The notes under the pieces: model-generated
The model's input: only the letters and a program-made list of their open reading frames with translations
What the model was told of the DNA's origin: nothing
Database searches by the model: none
Assembly (NCBI RefSeq): GCF_001664485.1
Contig: NZ_CP013630.1
Coordinates: forward strand, 1,243,001-1,307,000
Direction of reading: 5' to 3'
Origin: Rhizobium sp. N324
GTDB lineage: Bacteria; Pseudomonadota; Alphaproteobacteria; Rhizobiales; Rhizobiaceae
DNA length: 64,000 nt
In this document: positions 7,907 to 15,880 of the stretch, in pieces
Position numbering within the stretch: the stretch's first letter is position 1
How the letters are laid out: each line of letters starts with the position of its first letter
Translations under genes and position numbers: made by a program

Positions 7907-8770
7907 TTATCTCGCTTCCTTTGAGCTCTTGCTTCTAACCAGCACATTCATACCGCCACCTTCCGCTATCATCGCGCGTACCTTGTCGGCGTCTTCTGGC
8001 AGCTTCCTGCCGGAAGCCATTTCACCGATCTCGTAGCCGCCCTCCCAGAGAAGCTTCAACAAGCTGTCGAAGTCTCCGGGATTCTCGGCGTAAACATACG
8101 GGGCCAATTCAAGCATTATCCGCGGCTGGAACTTTTTAAGAGTCACCGTCGCCCCAAGTAGAACCGCCAGCTCATTGCCGTCGACGTCAAGTTTTATGAA
8201 ATCGACCTTGCCGACCCCTAGATCCCGCAGTGTTTCGTCCACTGTGCCGAGCCGCGCGCCCTGTGTCGACATGAGACGACCGTGGTGTTCGCTATGCAAA
8301 TCTTCAGCAACTTCGAGCGGCCAGCTTGAATAGACCGCTTCGGGCATCGCTTCGGACGCACTTGCCATCAGCATCATCTGGTGGGCGTCGATTCGCTGGG
8401 CGAGCGTCGGGTTGAGCGCAATATTGGCTTTCTGTTTCGCGAATGCATGAGCCGTCGGCTCGAAGGAGATTACCCTGCCGGCTCCGCCCACCAATTGCGC
8501 CAGAGGCAGCGTATGAGAACCCACATTGGCGCCGATATCGAGGACGATGTCTCCATCCCCGATCAGCTCTCTATACCTATCGAGCGTTCTGACCTCGAAC
8601 CCACCCAATAGGTAAATCGCGAAATCAACGCCGTCTCTCAGGTCCAGCGACCAATTTATTCCCCGGCGTTTCGCGATCACGGTGGCGGGTAGGCCAACGC
8701 AACCCCGGACGAACAACACCGCTTTAGATAGAGAGCGAGCGATCAGGATTTTGTTGCTGGTGGATAACAT
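7907..8770 (-). CDS. FkbM-family methyltransferase (second in cassette)
   Basis: A 287-residue SAM-dependent methyltransferase. Visible motifs are the SAM loop VLDIGANVGSHTLPLA, the acidic loop VISFEPTAHAF, and FIKLDVDGNELAVLLGA, together diagnostic of the FkbM fold, whose members often O-methylate sugars or surface glycans. I chose the ATG at 8770, 16 bases after the stop of the upstream gene; an in-frame ATG at 8824 would overlap that gene by 38 bases. The gene belongs to a tightly packed minus-strand operon with a glycosyltransferase and a flippase-like protein, pointing to glycan modification. The acceptor cannot be deduced. Confidence 0.88.
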   Translation of the reverse strand: MLSTSNKILIARSLSKAVLFVRGCVGLPATVIAKRRGINWSLDLRDGVDFAIYLLGGFEVRTLDRYRELIGDGDIVLDIGANVGSHTLPLAQLVGGAGRVISFEPTAHAFAKQKANIALNPTLAQRIDAHQMMLMASASEAMPEAVYSSWPLEVAEDLHSEHHGRLMSTQGARLGTVDETLRDLGVGKVDFIKLDVDGNELAVLLGATVTLKKFQPRIMLELAPYVYAENPGDFDSLLKLLWEGGYEIGEMASGRKLPEDADKVRAMIAEGGGMNVLVRSKSSKEAR

Positions 8771-8786
8771 TGTCCGCACGTCGCCT

Positions 8787-9536
8787 TTAAGTGATATTGG
8801 GATGGGCAGGCGCTCTTCTTGCAACGATCAGATTGCAATATTGGCCCGCGTTTTCTGGATCGAGGCTCTCGTCATTGAAAGCAGTGCCAGGTGGATCCGC
8901 AATGTTATGGAACTCGAAATTCAGCATCTTTAGGAATTGGGTGAGCTCGGACGGCTTCACTGACGCTTTCGACAAACCGTAAGGCCAGAACTCCATGAAG
9001 ACCCGAATGTCGCGGTTCTCTCGCAGCACCCGCTCGGCACCCTGCAGAACGCTCAACTCGTATCCCTGAACATCGATTTTGATAAAATCGACCCGTTGCC
9101 CTGGCGAAAAGTAATCGTCCAGCTTCACCAATGGGACGTCGATGCTCACTCGCCCGTCGCCGCTATCGAATGTTCGGTGATCGACATTCAGCTCGGCCGA
9201 AACATACAGCCTTGTGGTGCCGCTGGCCGCTCCGACCGCGGCGTGCCGCAGCGATACATTCGACAAGCCGGTTGCCGTCGCTTCAAGCTTTTCGAAATTC
9301 GCCGGCGCCGGCTCGAAGGCATGCACATGGCCGGTCGCTCCCGTCAGAGCGGAGAACATACGGGTATATATTCCGATATTTGCACCGATATCTGCGACGA
9401 TCATGCCCGGCGAAAGCATCTCGCGCATCAGTGCGCGCTCACGTCGTTCTGAAACTGCCTTCCATACGGAATAGAGAGGGTAATAAAGGGGATAACAGTG
9501 TCGATAGAGCCAATCGGCGAGACGCAGCAAAGCCAT
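8787..9536 (-). CDS. FkbM-family methyltransferase (first in cassette)
   Basis: A 249-residue SAM-dependent methyltransferase with the SAM loop MIVADIGANIGIYTRMFSA, acidic loop HVHAFEPAPANFEKL, and FIKIDVQGYELSVLQGAERV, the standard FkbM set. It shares the fold and motif order of the next gene (7907-8770) but the two are well diverged, so they are not a recent tandem duplication. It starts 2 bases after the preceding methyltransferase stop, implying translational coupling. A role in methylating a surface sugar is inferred from the glycosyltransferase and membrane protein encoded upstream in the same operon. Confidence 0.9.
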   Translation of the reverse strand: MALLRLADWLYRHCYPLYYPLYSVWKAVSERRERALMREMLSPGMIVADIGANIGIYTRMFSALTGATGHVHAFEPAPANFEKLEATATGLSNVSLRHAAVGAASGTTRLYVSAELNVDHRTFDSGDGRVSIDVPLVKLDDYFSPGQRVDFIKIDVQGYELSVLQGAERVLRENRDIRVFMEFWPYGLSKASVKPSELTQFLKMLNFEFHNIADPPGTAFNDESLDPENAGQYCNLIVARRAPAHPNIT

Positions 9537-9538
9537 CC

Positions 9539-10321
9539 CTACACCTCTTCTTTTGACGTGAGGCGGGCCGTGAAGAATGAGGCGAACACCTTGGGCAGCG
9601 CGGCGCCTATTGCTTTGTCGAGCTTGAAGTAAGGCTTATAAGCCCAACCAGGCACAGGAAACTTCCTCGATATCCCGCCGGTCACCATATAGGAGAGCGA
9701 GGTGAAATAGCTGATCCTCGTCTTCTCGAGGCTATAGCAATCCGTAAGCTCAGCGAGCCAGTCCGGCCGCTGAAAGAAGATCATATGTGGCATAGCCTGA
9801 TTTGAGGTCGAAAGAGGACCCTGAACGGTATCCAGAACCGGGCGGCGGATACTGAAATCCACCGGCTCATGATGGAGAAGTTTATACATCGGGTAGGATA
9901 GCCAGGACAAATAGGGTTCCGTCACATACACCCTGCCGCCCTTTGTGAGCTTTCGCGTTGCTCCGCGGAGGAACGCAAGGGGATCCTTCAGGTGATGCAG
10001 AACATTGGTCATCGTAATCACATCGACGCTATGATCCGGAATGTCAGGCAAGCTCGCGATCTCGTGGCAATCGAAGACAAAGTCCAAATAGTCTAACTTC
10101 AGCACATCGGAGGTGATGACATTCGGTAAGAAGCGCTTAAGCGGCGACGTTCCGCTCCCGATTTCCAGAACGGTATTCGTGGCAATATCCGGTTCCTGCC
10201 GAAACATCTCCTGGTAGAGCTCACCATACCAGTGCATCAGGTTCGGATTTGCGCTTAGCCGCGTGCGATTTGCCAGCGTCTGAGCAAGATCGGCCTCATA
10301 GAGAGCGCTTTCAGATTTCAT
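9539..10321 (-). CDS. Class I SAM-dependent methyltransferase
   Basis: A 260-residue protein starting MKSESALYEADLAQTLANR; this ATG lies 2 bases after the glycosyltransferase stop, so I prefer it to an upstream ATG at 10390. It carries the SAM loop TVLEIGSGTSPLKRFLPNV, an acidic motif (DFVFDCHEIASLP), and the downstream VDVITMTNVLHHLKDPLAFL typical of Methyltransf_11-type enzymes. The C-terminal third is aromatic-rich, including RKFPVPGWAYKPYFKLDK, and may contact a lipid or membrane. Neighbours suggest that a sugar or lipid-linked intermediate is the substrate. Confidence 0.85.
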   Translation of the reverse strand: MKSESALYEADLAQTLANRTRLSANPNLMHWYGELYQEMFRQEPDIATNTVLEIGSGTSPLKRFLPNVITSDVLKLDYLDFVFDCHEIASLPDIPDHSVDVITMTNVLHHLKDPLAFLRGATRKLTKGGRVYVTEPYLSWLSYPMYKLLHHEPVDFSIRRPVLDTVQGPLSTSNQAMPHMIFFQRPDWLAELTDCYSLEKTRISYFTSLSYMVTGGISRKFPVPGWAYKPYFKLDKAIGAALPKVFASFFTARLTSKEEV

Positions 10322-10323
10322 CG

Positions 10324-11655
10324 TCAGAGAAACTTTATACGTCTTGCCGCAAAAACCAGCATGGCCAACAGGATGGCACCGTGGCGCCAACGCGAGATGT
10401 TCGTTTCACCGTAGAGTCTTTCACGATAGCTGATCGGAACCTCGACGATCTTAAGGCCCATCCGCGCGGCACCGAAGATCAGGTCGAAATCGCCAAAGGG
10501 ATCGAAATCACCGAAGTAGGATCGGTTTGCCTGAAGCTTCAGATAGTTGGAGCGGCTGATCACCTTGGTTCCGCATAGGGTGTCCTTGTATCTCTGGCCA
10601 AGAACGAAGGAGAAAGCCAATGCGAAAAACTTGTTGCCCAGGAGGTTGAAGAAACGCATGGCCTCCTTTTCCATGGGATAGACCAAGCGAGTGCCATTGA
10701 TGAACTCGCCTTTCCCGTCCTTGATGGCATTGTAGAATTTCGGCAAATCCTCGGGCGGGACCGTCATGTCCGCGTCGAGAATCATCAAGACTTCCTTTGT
10801 GGCTAGCGAAAAACCCTTCCTGACGGCATCGCCTTTACCCTTGCCGTCTTGCTGGGCAATCAGGATGGTGCGTTCGCCGCCATAACGCTGTTGCGCTTCC
10901 TGGATCGCCTTCCACGTCGCGTCGGTTGAATTGCCTTCGACAAAAATGAGTTCATCATCCGGCCCCATAACCGGCAACCGTTTGACAATATCCTCGATAT
11001 TTCCTGCCTCGTTTCTCGCTGGAACTACAATTGACACCGACGGCTCCGCCTTCGACGCGGCATCGCCGATCGGCCTCGCAATCGCGATGTTGAGAAGGCA
11101 GAGAGTTCGAAGAAGCGGAAGAGGAGCAAGGCAGCGGTTAACAAAGCCACTGATAAGCGGGATGTAAACCGGGATCAGGATCTTCTGGTCCAGTCGTATC
11201 AATTCGAAGTCTTCGAGCGTCAAAAGATTCTCGATGTCTTCATGGGCAAGCCAATTCGATTCAGGAACCCGCCGGCGCAGACCGAGCTTGGATGCGAGAG
11301 TTGCAAGCGGCCGCCACAAGCTACTGTAATAGGTAAGGACAAGCCGTGTCTCTTGCGAACACAATGCACGTGCCTGAGCGAACATGCTCTGTATGTCTCG
11401 TTCGTAATGGATGAGGCCGCTGATGACCAGGTAATCAGGTTTGGTGTCAGCGACGTCTTCGATCTTGACGACCTTGTGCTCGTCAAACTCATTTACAGGC
11501 TCTGCAGCTTGTGTTCTCGAGCGAAACGCCACCTTGCCCTGAGGAAATTTGCCAACCAGAAGCGGCGTCGTCGGATCGATCTCGACCACGGAATTCTGGC
11601 CTAAGACGAACAGCCCAATGTATTTTCTCAAGAGAGAATAGAAATAATTCTTCAT
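10324..11655 (-). CDS. Glycosyltransferase family 2 with N-terminal methyltransferase-like domain
   Basis: A 443-residue two-part protein. Residues about 205-443 are a GT2 domain of the polyprenyl-phosphate type: SVSIVVPARNEAGNIEDIVK, the nucleotide-binding VEGNSTDAT, GKGKGDAVRKGF, the metal-binding DAD in MILDADMTVPPEDL, and a late FGDFDPFGDFDLIF / YRERLYGETNISRW acceptor region. Residues 1-200 resemble the degenerate methyltransferase-like domain fused to such transferases in polysaccharide loci (DYLVISGLIHYERDIQSMFA), without a clear SAM glycine loop. A short hydrophobic C-terminus (ILLAMLVFAARRIKFL) may anchor it. It probably loads a sugar onto a lipid carrier at the inner membrane. Confidence 0.85.
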   Translation of the reverse strand: MKNYFYSLLRKYIGLFVLGQNSVVEIDPTTPLLVGKFPQGKVAFRSRTQAAEPVNEFDEHKVVKIEDVADTKPDYLVISGLIHYERDIQSMFAQARALCSQETRLVLTYYSSLWRPLATLASKLGLRRRVPESNWLAHEDIENLLTLEDFELIRLDQKILIPVYIPLISGFVNRCLAPLPLLRTLCLLNIAIARPIGDAASKAEPSVSIVVPARNEAGNIEDIVKRLPVMGPDDELIFVEGNSTDATWKAIQEAQQRYGGERTILIAQQDGKGKGDAVRKGFSLATKEVLMILDADMTVPPEDLPKFYNAIKDGKGEFINGTRLVYPMEKEAMRFFNLLGNKFFALAFSFVLGQRYKDTLCGTKVISRSNYLKLQANRSYFGDFDPFGDFDLIFGAARMGLKIVEVPISYRERLYGETNISRWRHGAILLAMLVFAARRIKFL

Positions 11656-11659
11656 AGAG

Positions 11660-12646
11660 TTACCTCGGCGCCAAGCGGTTCAAGCGCCAATGTCCCAGGA
11701 TGAGGGCTGCAGGCACGACATAGACGACAAAAAAGAGAAAATGAACGGCCGTTGCCAGGAGCAGCCCCTCCGACGGCGAACGCCCTAGCAATACGAATGC
11801 CGAAACGACGGATGCATGGAAGGTGCCGACTCCGGATGGCGCAGCTGGGATCATCAGGCCCAACCCGCCGGCAAACAACATGAACAACGATTCTTGATAA
11901 CTCAGCGCGATGCCGACAAAACGGGCGACGAAGATATACGCAAGGGCGTATGCCGAAAGCCACAAAGCGAGTGTGAGAAAGGCCGGAACGATAGTCACGG
12001 ACAGAGTTAAGCTTCGTGCGGAATTTCGGATAAAAGCAATAACGTGACGGTCAAAGAAATCCTGACGTCGCAGGAGACCGAAGACAGGTCGCAATATCGG
12101 GACAAGCCGATCGCCGAAATTCCTTATCAGAACTGCCGATAGAAATATCCCAACCAATGCACTAAGCATGATGACCAAAAGAACATTTCGGTATTCGGAA
12201 TTCAATGTATGACTCAGTAAAACCAAAGAAAATATGCCGACCGAAATGATCGTCACCAGGTCAACCATCTTTTCGACCAGAAGCCTGCCAAGAGCTTCTC
12301 CGTAGGGGACAGTCGCGACAACTCGGCTGTAATGTACACGCAAGAGGTCTCCGCCTCTCGCAGGAAGGAACATGTTGGCGCCCAGGCCGAGTAGGGAGGC
12401 CATGAGGGAGGTTCCGTAACCGATCTTGCCATCCAGCAACAGGCGCCATCGCACCGCATAAGCTGCAGCGATACCGAAGGTAACAAGCATAAACCACAGG
12501 AGCGATGTGACGGATATTCCGCTACGAAAAATGCGGATGGCTTCTTCCCAATCCACCGCCCTTAGCAGGAATATCAGGAGGACAAGGCTTATTGCGGAAG
12601 CTATAAGCATCTGCAGGCGTTGATGATTGAAGAGGCCAGTTGTCAC
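11660..12646 (-). CDS. UPF0104 / LPG-synthase-TM-like multispanning membrane protein (possible glycolipid flippase)
   Basis: A protein of about 328 residues with seven or eight hydrophobic helices. Family signatures are RWRLLLDGK, the loop GLGANMFLPARGGDLLRVHY, and AAPSGVGTFHASVVSAFVLL, all typical of the AglD2/UPF0104 (lysylphosphatidylglycerol synthase TM) family, proposed to flip or transfer lipid-linked substrates. The frame is open to 12763, but a GTG at 12646 places the first helix shortly after the start as in relatives; this choice is uncertain. It is the first gene of the cassette operon and is followed after 4 bases by the glycosyltransferase. Confidence 0.78.
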   Translation of the reverse strand: MTTGLFNHQRLQMLIASAISLVLLIFLLRAVDWEEAIRIFRSGISVTSLLWFMLVTFGIAAAYAVRWRLLLDGKIGYGTSLMASLLGLGANMFLPARGGDLLRVHYSRVVATVPYGEALGRLLVEKMVDLVTIISVGIFSLVLLSHTLNSEYRNVLLVIMLSALVGIFLSAVLIRNFGDRLVPILRPVFGLLRRQDFFDRHVIAFIRNSARSLTLSVTIVPAFLTLALWLSAYALAYIFVARFVGIALSYQESLFMLFAGGLGLMIPAAPSGVGTFHASVVSAFVLLGRSPSEGLLLATAVHFLFFVVYVVPAALILGHWRLNRLAPR

Positions 12647-13236
12647 GTTTTCTGATGTTCTCTTTCGAAGCCGCGCCGACTTTAAACCGCAAGTGTCTAC
12701 TCGGATCGCTGCCCCTAACATATCACAACAATCAGGGGCAACCCCGAGACCTCTTCCTTTCACAGGAGTTGCAGTATGGCGACAGAGCTGCTCTCGGTCC
12801 GTGGCCTGCTGCCTTTTGATTCAGGGGCAATTGGGCCAGCCGCGCCTTTGCGAAGCGGTTTTCTAAATCAATCACTGTCGTCAGCAAGAGCAAAAATCCC
12901 GCCGCTCTATGCTTGGTATTTATCTCCCACCTCGCGAACCAACTGGTTCAGCCCACGCGTCTAACTGACCCACGGATGGCCGCGCTTGCTGAAGCTCTTC
13001 TTTCGCAAACGCCGCTCAGGTCAGGCAACAACCAAATCAGTAGGCAGCATGCCAGCAGGCCACCGATAAAAGGAACGGCGGTTCCTTTGACGTCCGAGGA
13101 GAGCTGCGGTCAGCAGCCCGAAAAGGTGGGCCTCTCACAGAGTGTCTCCATCCGCCAGTGGAGAAGAAACAGAGTGCAACTCATTTTATTCGAGTGCATT
13201 GCGGCAACAATCAACCCCTTCTTTCGGAGCAGGTAA
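12647..13236. other. Non-coding junction between glycan cassette and tail fibre gene
   Basis: Apart from the repeat remnant at 12929-13043, I see no convincing gene here. The cassette promoter, reading to the left, must lie in about 12647-12900. Bases 13044-13236 lead to the fibre gene and have no counterpart in the left junction, where only 38 bases separate the equivalent two gene ends. Between 13075 and 13100 there is an imperfect hairpin (GGAACGGCGGTTCC). Confidence 0.6.
12929..13043 (+). pseudogene. Remnant 3' end of a second ejection-protein gene (direct repeat R1, right copy)
   Basis: About 115 bases that reproduce the end of the ejection gene (7265-7380) with numerous substitutions. 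In frame it encodes NQLVQPTRLTDPRMAALAEA followed by LLSQ, against NQLIQPTRLTNPRVAALAQA in the intact gene, and a TAG falls at the equivalent place after a small indel. The rest of the gene is missing; the DNA upstream (12764-12928) is unrelated. It lies just upstream of the intact fibre gene, so it should be the end of this phage's original ejection gene. Confidence 0.85.
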
Positions 13237-14574
13237 ATGCCCAGAAACCCATCAACCGGCGTCTATTCCAAACCCGCCGGCACGACACCCTCTGTCGGCC
13301 AGGTCATCGACCCGGCGCCGTGGAACGCGCTGACCACCGACCTCGGCAACGAGATCACCAATTCGCTGCCGCGCGACGGCTCGGCGCCGATGATCGCGCC
13401 GCTCAAGGCGGCCGGCGGAACCGTGTCCGCGCCGGGTGTCGGCTTCGCCTCGAACCCGCAGACCGGCGTCTATCTGAAGGGCGGCGGCCTGCTCGGCTTT
13501 GCCCAGAACGGCGTCGATGTCGCGTTCGATCAGGATCTGGTCTATGCGGCCAAGTCTGGCGATTACACCGCGCTCGCATCCGACGATAATGCTATCCATC
13601 GCTTTACCGCGGCGGCCACGCTCACGCTCACCGCCGCGGCCACGCTCGGCGCAAACTGGCACATCAAGGTGATCGCCGACGGCGGAGACGTGACGGTTGA
13701 TGCGAACAGCTCGGAGACGATCGACGGAGCCGCAACGCTCATCATTCCAAACGGCTATAGCGCTCTCATCATCTGCGACGGATCGGCGTTCTATACCGAC
13801 AAAATCATATCGCTCTTCCAGGCGATCACCTTCGGGCAATGCCGGCTTTCTCTTTCCGGCGGGAATCTGCTGCTCTCGCGGTTCAATGGTTATTTCCTGA
13901 CCATCAACGGGAAGCACTATTCCATCCCGTCCGCCGGCGTGACCCTCGCACCATCCGGCCTGACTCCAGCCACCCTCTATTACATCTACGCCTACATGAA
14001 CTCGGGCACGATGACGCTGGAAGCCTCTGCAACGGCCTCTGCGGTAGACAGCACGACCGGCATCCGCATCAAGAACGGTGATGCGACGAGAACCCTTGTC
14101 GGCATGGCGCGCCCCGTAACGGGTCCTGCATGGTCTGACACGTTGGCGCAGCGCTTCGTGCGGTCATGGTACAACGAGCCTACCCTCGTCATGTTCAACA
14201 ACTTCACGGCCAATCGGACGACGACAAACACATCTCTCACGGAACTCAATACCGAGATTCGCAACGAATTTTTGCTCTGGACTGGTGAGTACGTCGAAGC
14301 CACTGGAGCCGGTTCGTCGATCAATGGCACGTCGAACGGAGGAACAAAATCCTCAATCGCTTTCGACGGCGCCCCCCCTGAGCCGTCTGGGTTCGTTGCA
14401 ATTATGGCCAATTCAGACGCAACAGCCTTTAGCACCCAGGCCGTCAAAAGCGGCCTTTCGGAAGGATACCACTATCTCACGCTTGTCTGCGCTGTGCAGG
14501 GTTCTGGCACTGGCATCTGGTATGGCGATTTCGACGGTCGGCGCACATCTATTAAATCAAGGATTTCACGATGA
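13237..14574 (+). CDS. Phage tail fibre / receptor-binding protein
   Basis: A 445-residue beta-rich protein starting MPRNPSTGVYSKPAGTTPSV after GGAGCAGGTAA. The N-terminus has the short attachment-type repeats seen in rhizobial phage fibres (APGVGFASNPQTGVYLKGGG then LLGFAQNGVD), followed by a stretch of small residues (HRFTAAATLTLTAAATLGAN) and a DGSAFYTD motif. The C-terminal half is diverse and probably binds the receptor. Its stop overlaps an ATG (ATGA at 14571), coupling it to a now broken hydrolase gene. A diverged partial copy of its first 120 bases lies at 7419-7540. Confidence 0.78.
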   Translation: MPRNPSTGVYSKPAGTTPSVGQVIDPAPWNALTTDLGNEITNSLPRDGSAPMIAPLKAAGGTVSAPGVGFASNPQTGVYLKGGGLLGFAQNGVDVAFDQDLVYAAKSGDYTALASDDNAIHRFTAAATLTLTAAATLGANWHIKVIADGGDVTVDANSSETIDGAATLIIPNGYSALIICDGSAFYTDKIISLFQAITFGQCRLSLSGGNLLLSRFNGYFLTINGKHYSIPSAGVTLAPSGLTPATLYYIYAYMNSGTMTLEASATASAVDSTTGIRIKNGDATRTLVGMARPVTGPAWSDTLAQRFVRSWYNEPTLVMFNNFTANRTTTNTSLTELNTEIRNEFLLWTGEYVEATGAGSSINGTSNGGTKSSIAFDGAPPEPSGFVAIMANSDATAFSTQAVKSGLSEGYHYLTLVCAVQGSGTGIWYGDFDGRRTSIKSRISR

Positions 14575-15060
14575 CGTTAAAAGTTACTCCCGGCACCGGC
14601 ATTCGCGTGTTCGGAAACAGTTTCGCGTGCCCAGGTACGGCTGCATTTGGAATGACCTATGCAGACCGGCTAGGGATTTTGTCGGCGGTGGCACGGAAAA
14701 CCGCGCAATAGCTGGTGAAGGGACGAGAGCAACCACCCAGCAAGGCTATTCCTTTAACCCCTATAGTTCGCGCGCGAAGCCGGTCACATGGGATTGCATG
14801 CTCAACGATATCTGCCGTTATGGCGTCGATGCATTCCCTGCCGTAGGCCCATCACTCGATGTTTTCTTGTCGTCGGCATTTGCCGGCATGGCGCGTCCAG
14901 CCTCATATCCTCAGGTGATCAAACAGGGGCATGGTCTCCGCTCGGGAATACTTACGGCGGGAAAGCGTCGTTTTCAGTGGCGCATCAGCCATGTACACAA
15001 ACCGATGTCAACGCCAGCTATCGCTAACCTTCACGGCTGATCAGATCGCTGTCTGCGCAA
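14571..15060 (+). pseudogene. Frameshifted SGNH/GDSL hydrolase gene after the tail fibre
   Basis: A frame starting with the ATG coupled to the fibre stop encodes GIRVFGNSFACPGTAAFGMT then YADRLGIL and stops at 14709-14711. The reading then continues sensibly in another frame with GGGTENRAIAGEGTRATTQQ and VTWDCMLNDICRYGVDAF, and near the end in a third frame (TYGGKASFSVAHQPCTQTDV). The VFGNS block, the N.A..G and DxxLNDI patterns look like an SGNH hydrolase that needs at least two frameshifts to read through. I interpret it as an inactivated esterase accessory to the fibre; alternative start sites do not restore an intact frame. Confidence 0.6.
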
Positions 15061-15213
15061 GTCGGCGTGCTCCATGGGATGAACAACAAGCGCGTTGCAA
15101 TAACAGCGATTGCTGCAGCCACCAGGACATTGTGTGAGCGCATGATCGTTCCCCTTTGCCATCCCCTCCCGCAGCGAAAGCGGGACTGACCTCTTCCACA
15201 AACTGGAGCCCCC

Positions 15214-15426
15214 ATGCGCCTTGTAAAGCACAAGCGCCGCGTACTCGCGCGGTCGCTATCGATGTGGTGCGTCTATGCCGCCGGCTTTCTGGAGGTCGTG
15301 CCGTACATCGTCCCGTATCTGGACGACTGGATACCGAAATGGCTGTCCATCCTCTTCCTGGCGGCATCTCCGATCGCTCGCCTTATTCACCAGCCGGCCC
15401 TCAAGGAAAACGACAATGACAGGTAG
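15214..15426 (+). CDS. Holin-like small phage membrane protein
   Basis: A 70-residue protein starting MRLVKHKRRVLARSLSMWCV. A basic N-terminus is followed by two hydrophobic stretches (about 15-33, WCVYAAGFLEVVPYIVPYL, and 42-58, WLSILFLAASPIARLI) separated by DDWIPK. The gene overlaps the endolysin start by 11 bases and is followed by spanins, the standard lysis-module order, so holin is the best interpretation. Similar small proteins occur in many rhizobial prophages. Experimental function is unknown. Confidence 0.7.
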   Translation: MRLVKHKRRVLARSLSMWCVYAAGFLEVVPYIVPYLDDWIPKWLSILFLAASPIARLIHQPALKENDNDR

Positions 15427-15880
15427 GATGAAAAAGGGCAGCGCGGTTGCCGCGGCTGCTGTGGCGCTTGTCGGCAGCTTCGAAGGGCTTCGCCAGAATG
15501 CCTATCCCGATCCTGCCACAAAGGGACAGCCGTGGACGATCTGTTACGGCAGCACCAATGGCGTGAAGCCTGGCGACCATAAGACGGTGGAGCAGTGCAA
15601 GGCGCTGCTGGCGCTGGAGCTGAAGACCTATGCGCGCGGCGTCGAAAGCTGCGTGCGCGTGCCGTTGCCGGATGCGCGTTTCGTGGCGTTGACCTCGTTC
15701 GCCTATAATGTCGGCGTCACGGCGGCCTGCGGCTCGAGCGCGGTCAGGCTGATCAACCAGGGCAGGACGGCCGAGGGCTGCGAGGCGCTGTTGAAGTGGA
15801 ACCGCGCGGCCGGCATCACCTTTCCGGGCCTCACCCGGCGCCGGCAGAAAGAGCGCGCCTTCTGCCTCGAGGGCATCTGA
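15416..15880 (+). CDS. Phage lysozyme (GH24 endolysin)
   Basis: A 154-residue endolysin cleaving the MurNAc-GlcNAc bond of peptidoglycan. The GH24 active-site region is visible: SFEGLRQNAYPDP with Glu23 and Asp32, then PWTICYGST with Thr41, and later RFVALTSFAYNVG. The Ala/Val-rich stretch at residues 9-20 may act as a signal-arrest-release segment that exports the enzyme without a cleavable signal peptide. The ATG at 15416 has AAGGAA 8 bases upstream; an internal ATG at 15428 is an alternative. It overlaps the holin-like gene upstream and the i-spanin gene downstream (TGATG). Confidence 0.92.
   Translation: MTGRMKKGSAVAAAAVALVGSFEGLRQNAYPDPATKGQPWTICYGSTNGVKPGDHKTVEQCKALLALELKTYARGVESCVRVPLPDARFVALTSFAYNVGVTAACGSSAVRLINQGRTAEGCEALLKWNRAAGITFPGLTRRRQKERAFCLEGI

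Noticed and set aside
12776..12964. 62-codon plus-strand frame with AGGAG before its ATG, inside the cassette promoter region
   Set aside because: It runs into the repeat remnant in a frame different from the ejection gene, has no recognisable motif and overlaps the likely cassette promoter. A real small gene cannot be fully excluded.
15024..15143. 39-codon minus-strand frame with a hydrophobic N-terminus (MRSHNVLVAAAIAVIATRLL) and AAGGGGAA upstream
   Set aside because: It overlaps the end of the broken SGNH gene, opposes all lysis genes and is very short. The signal-like sequence is suggestive but not enough.
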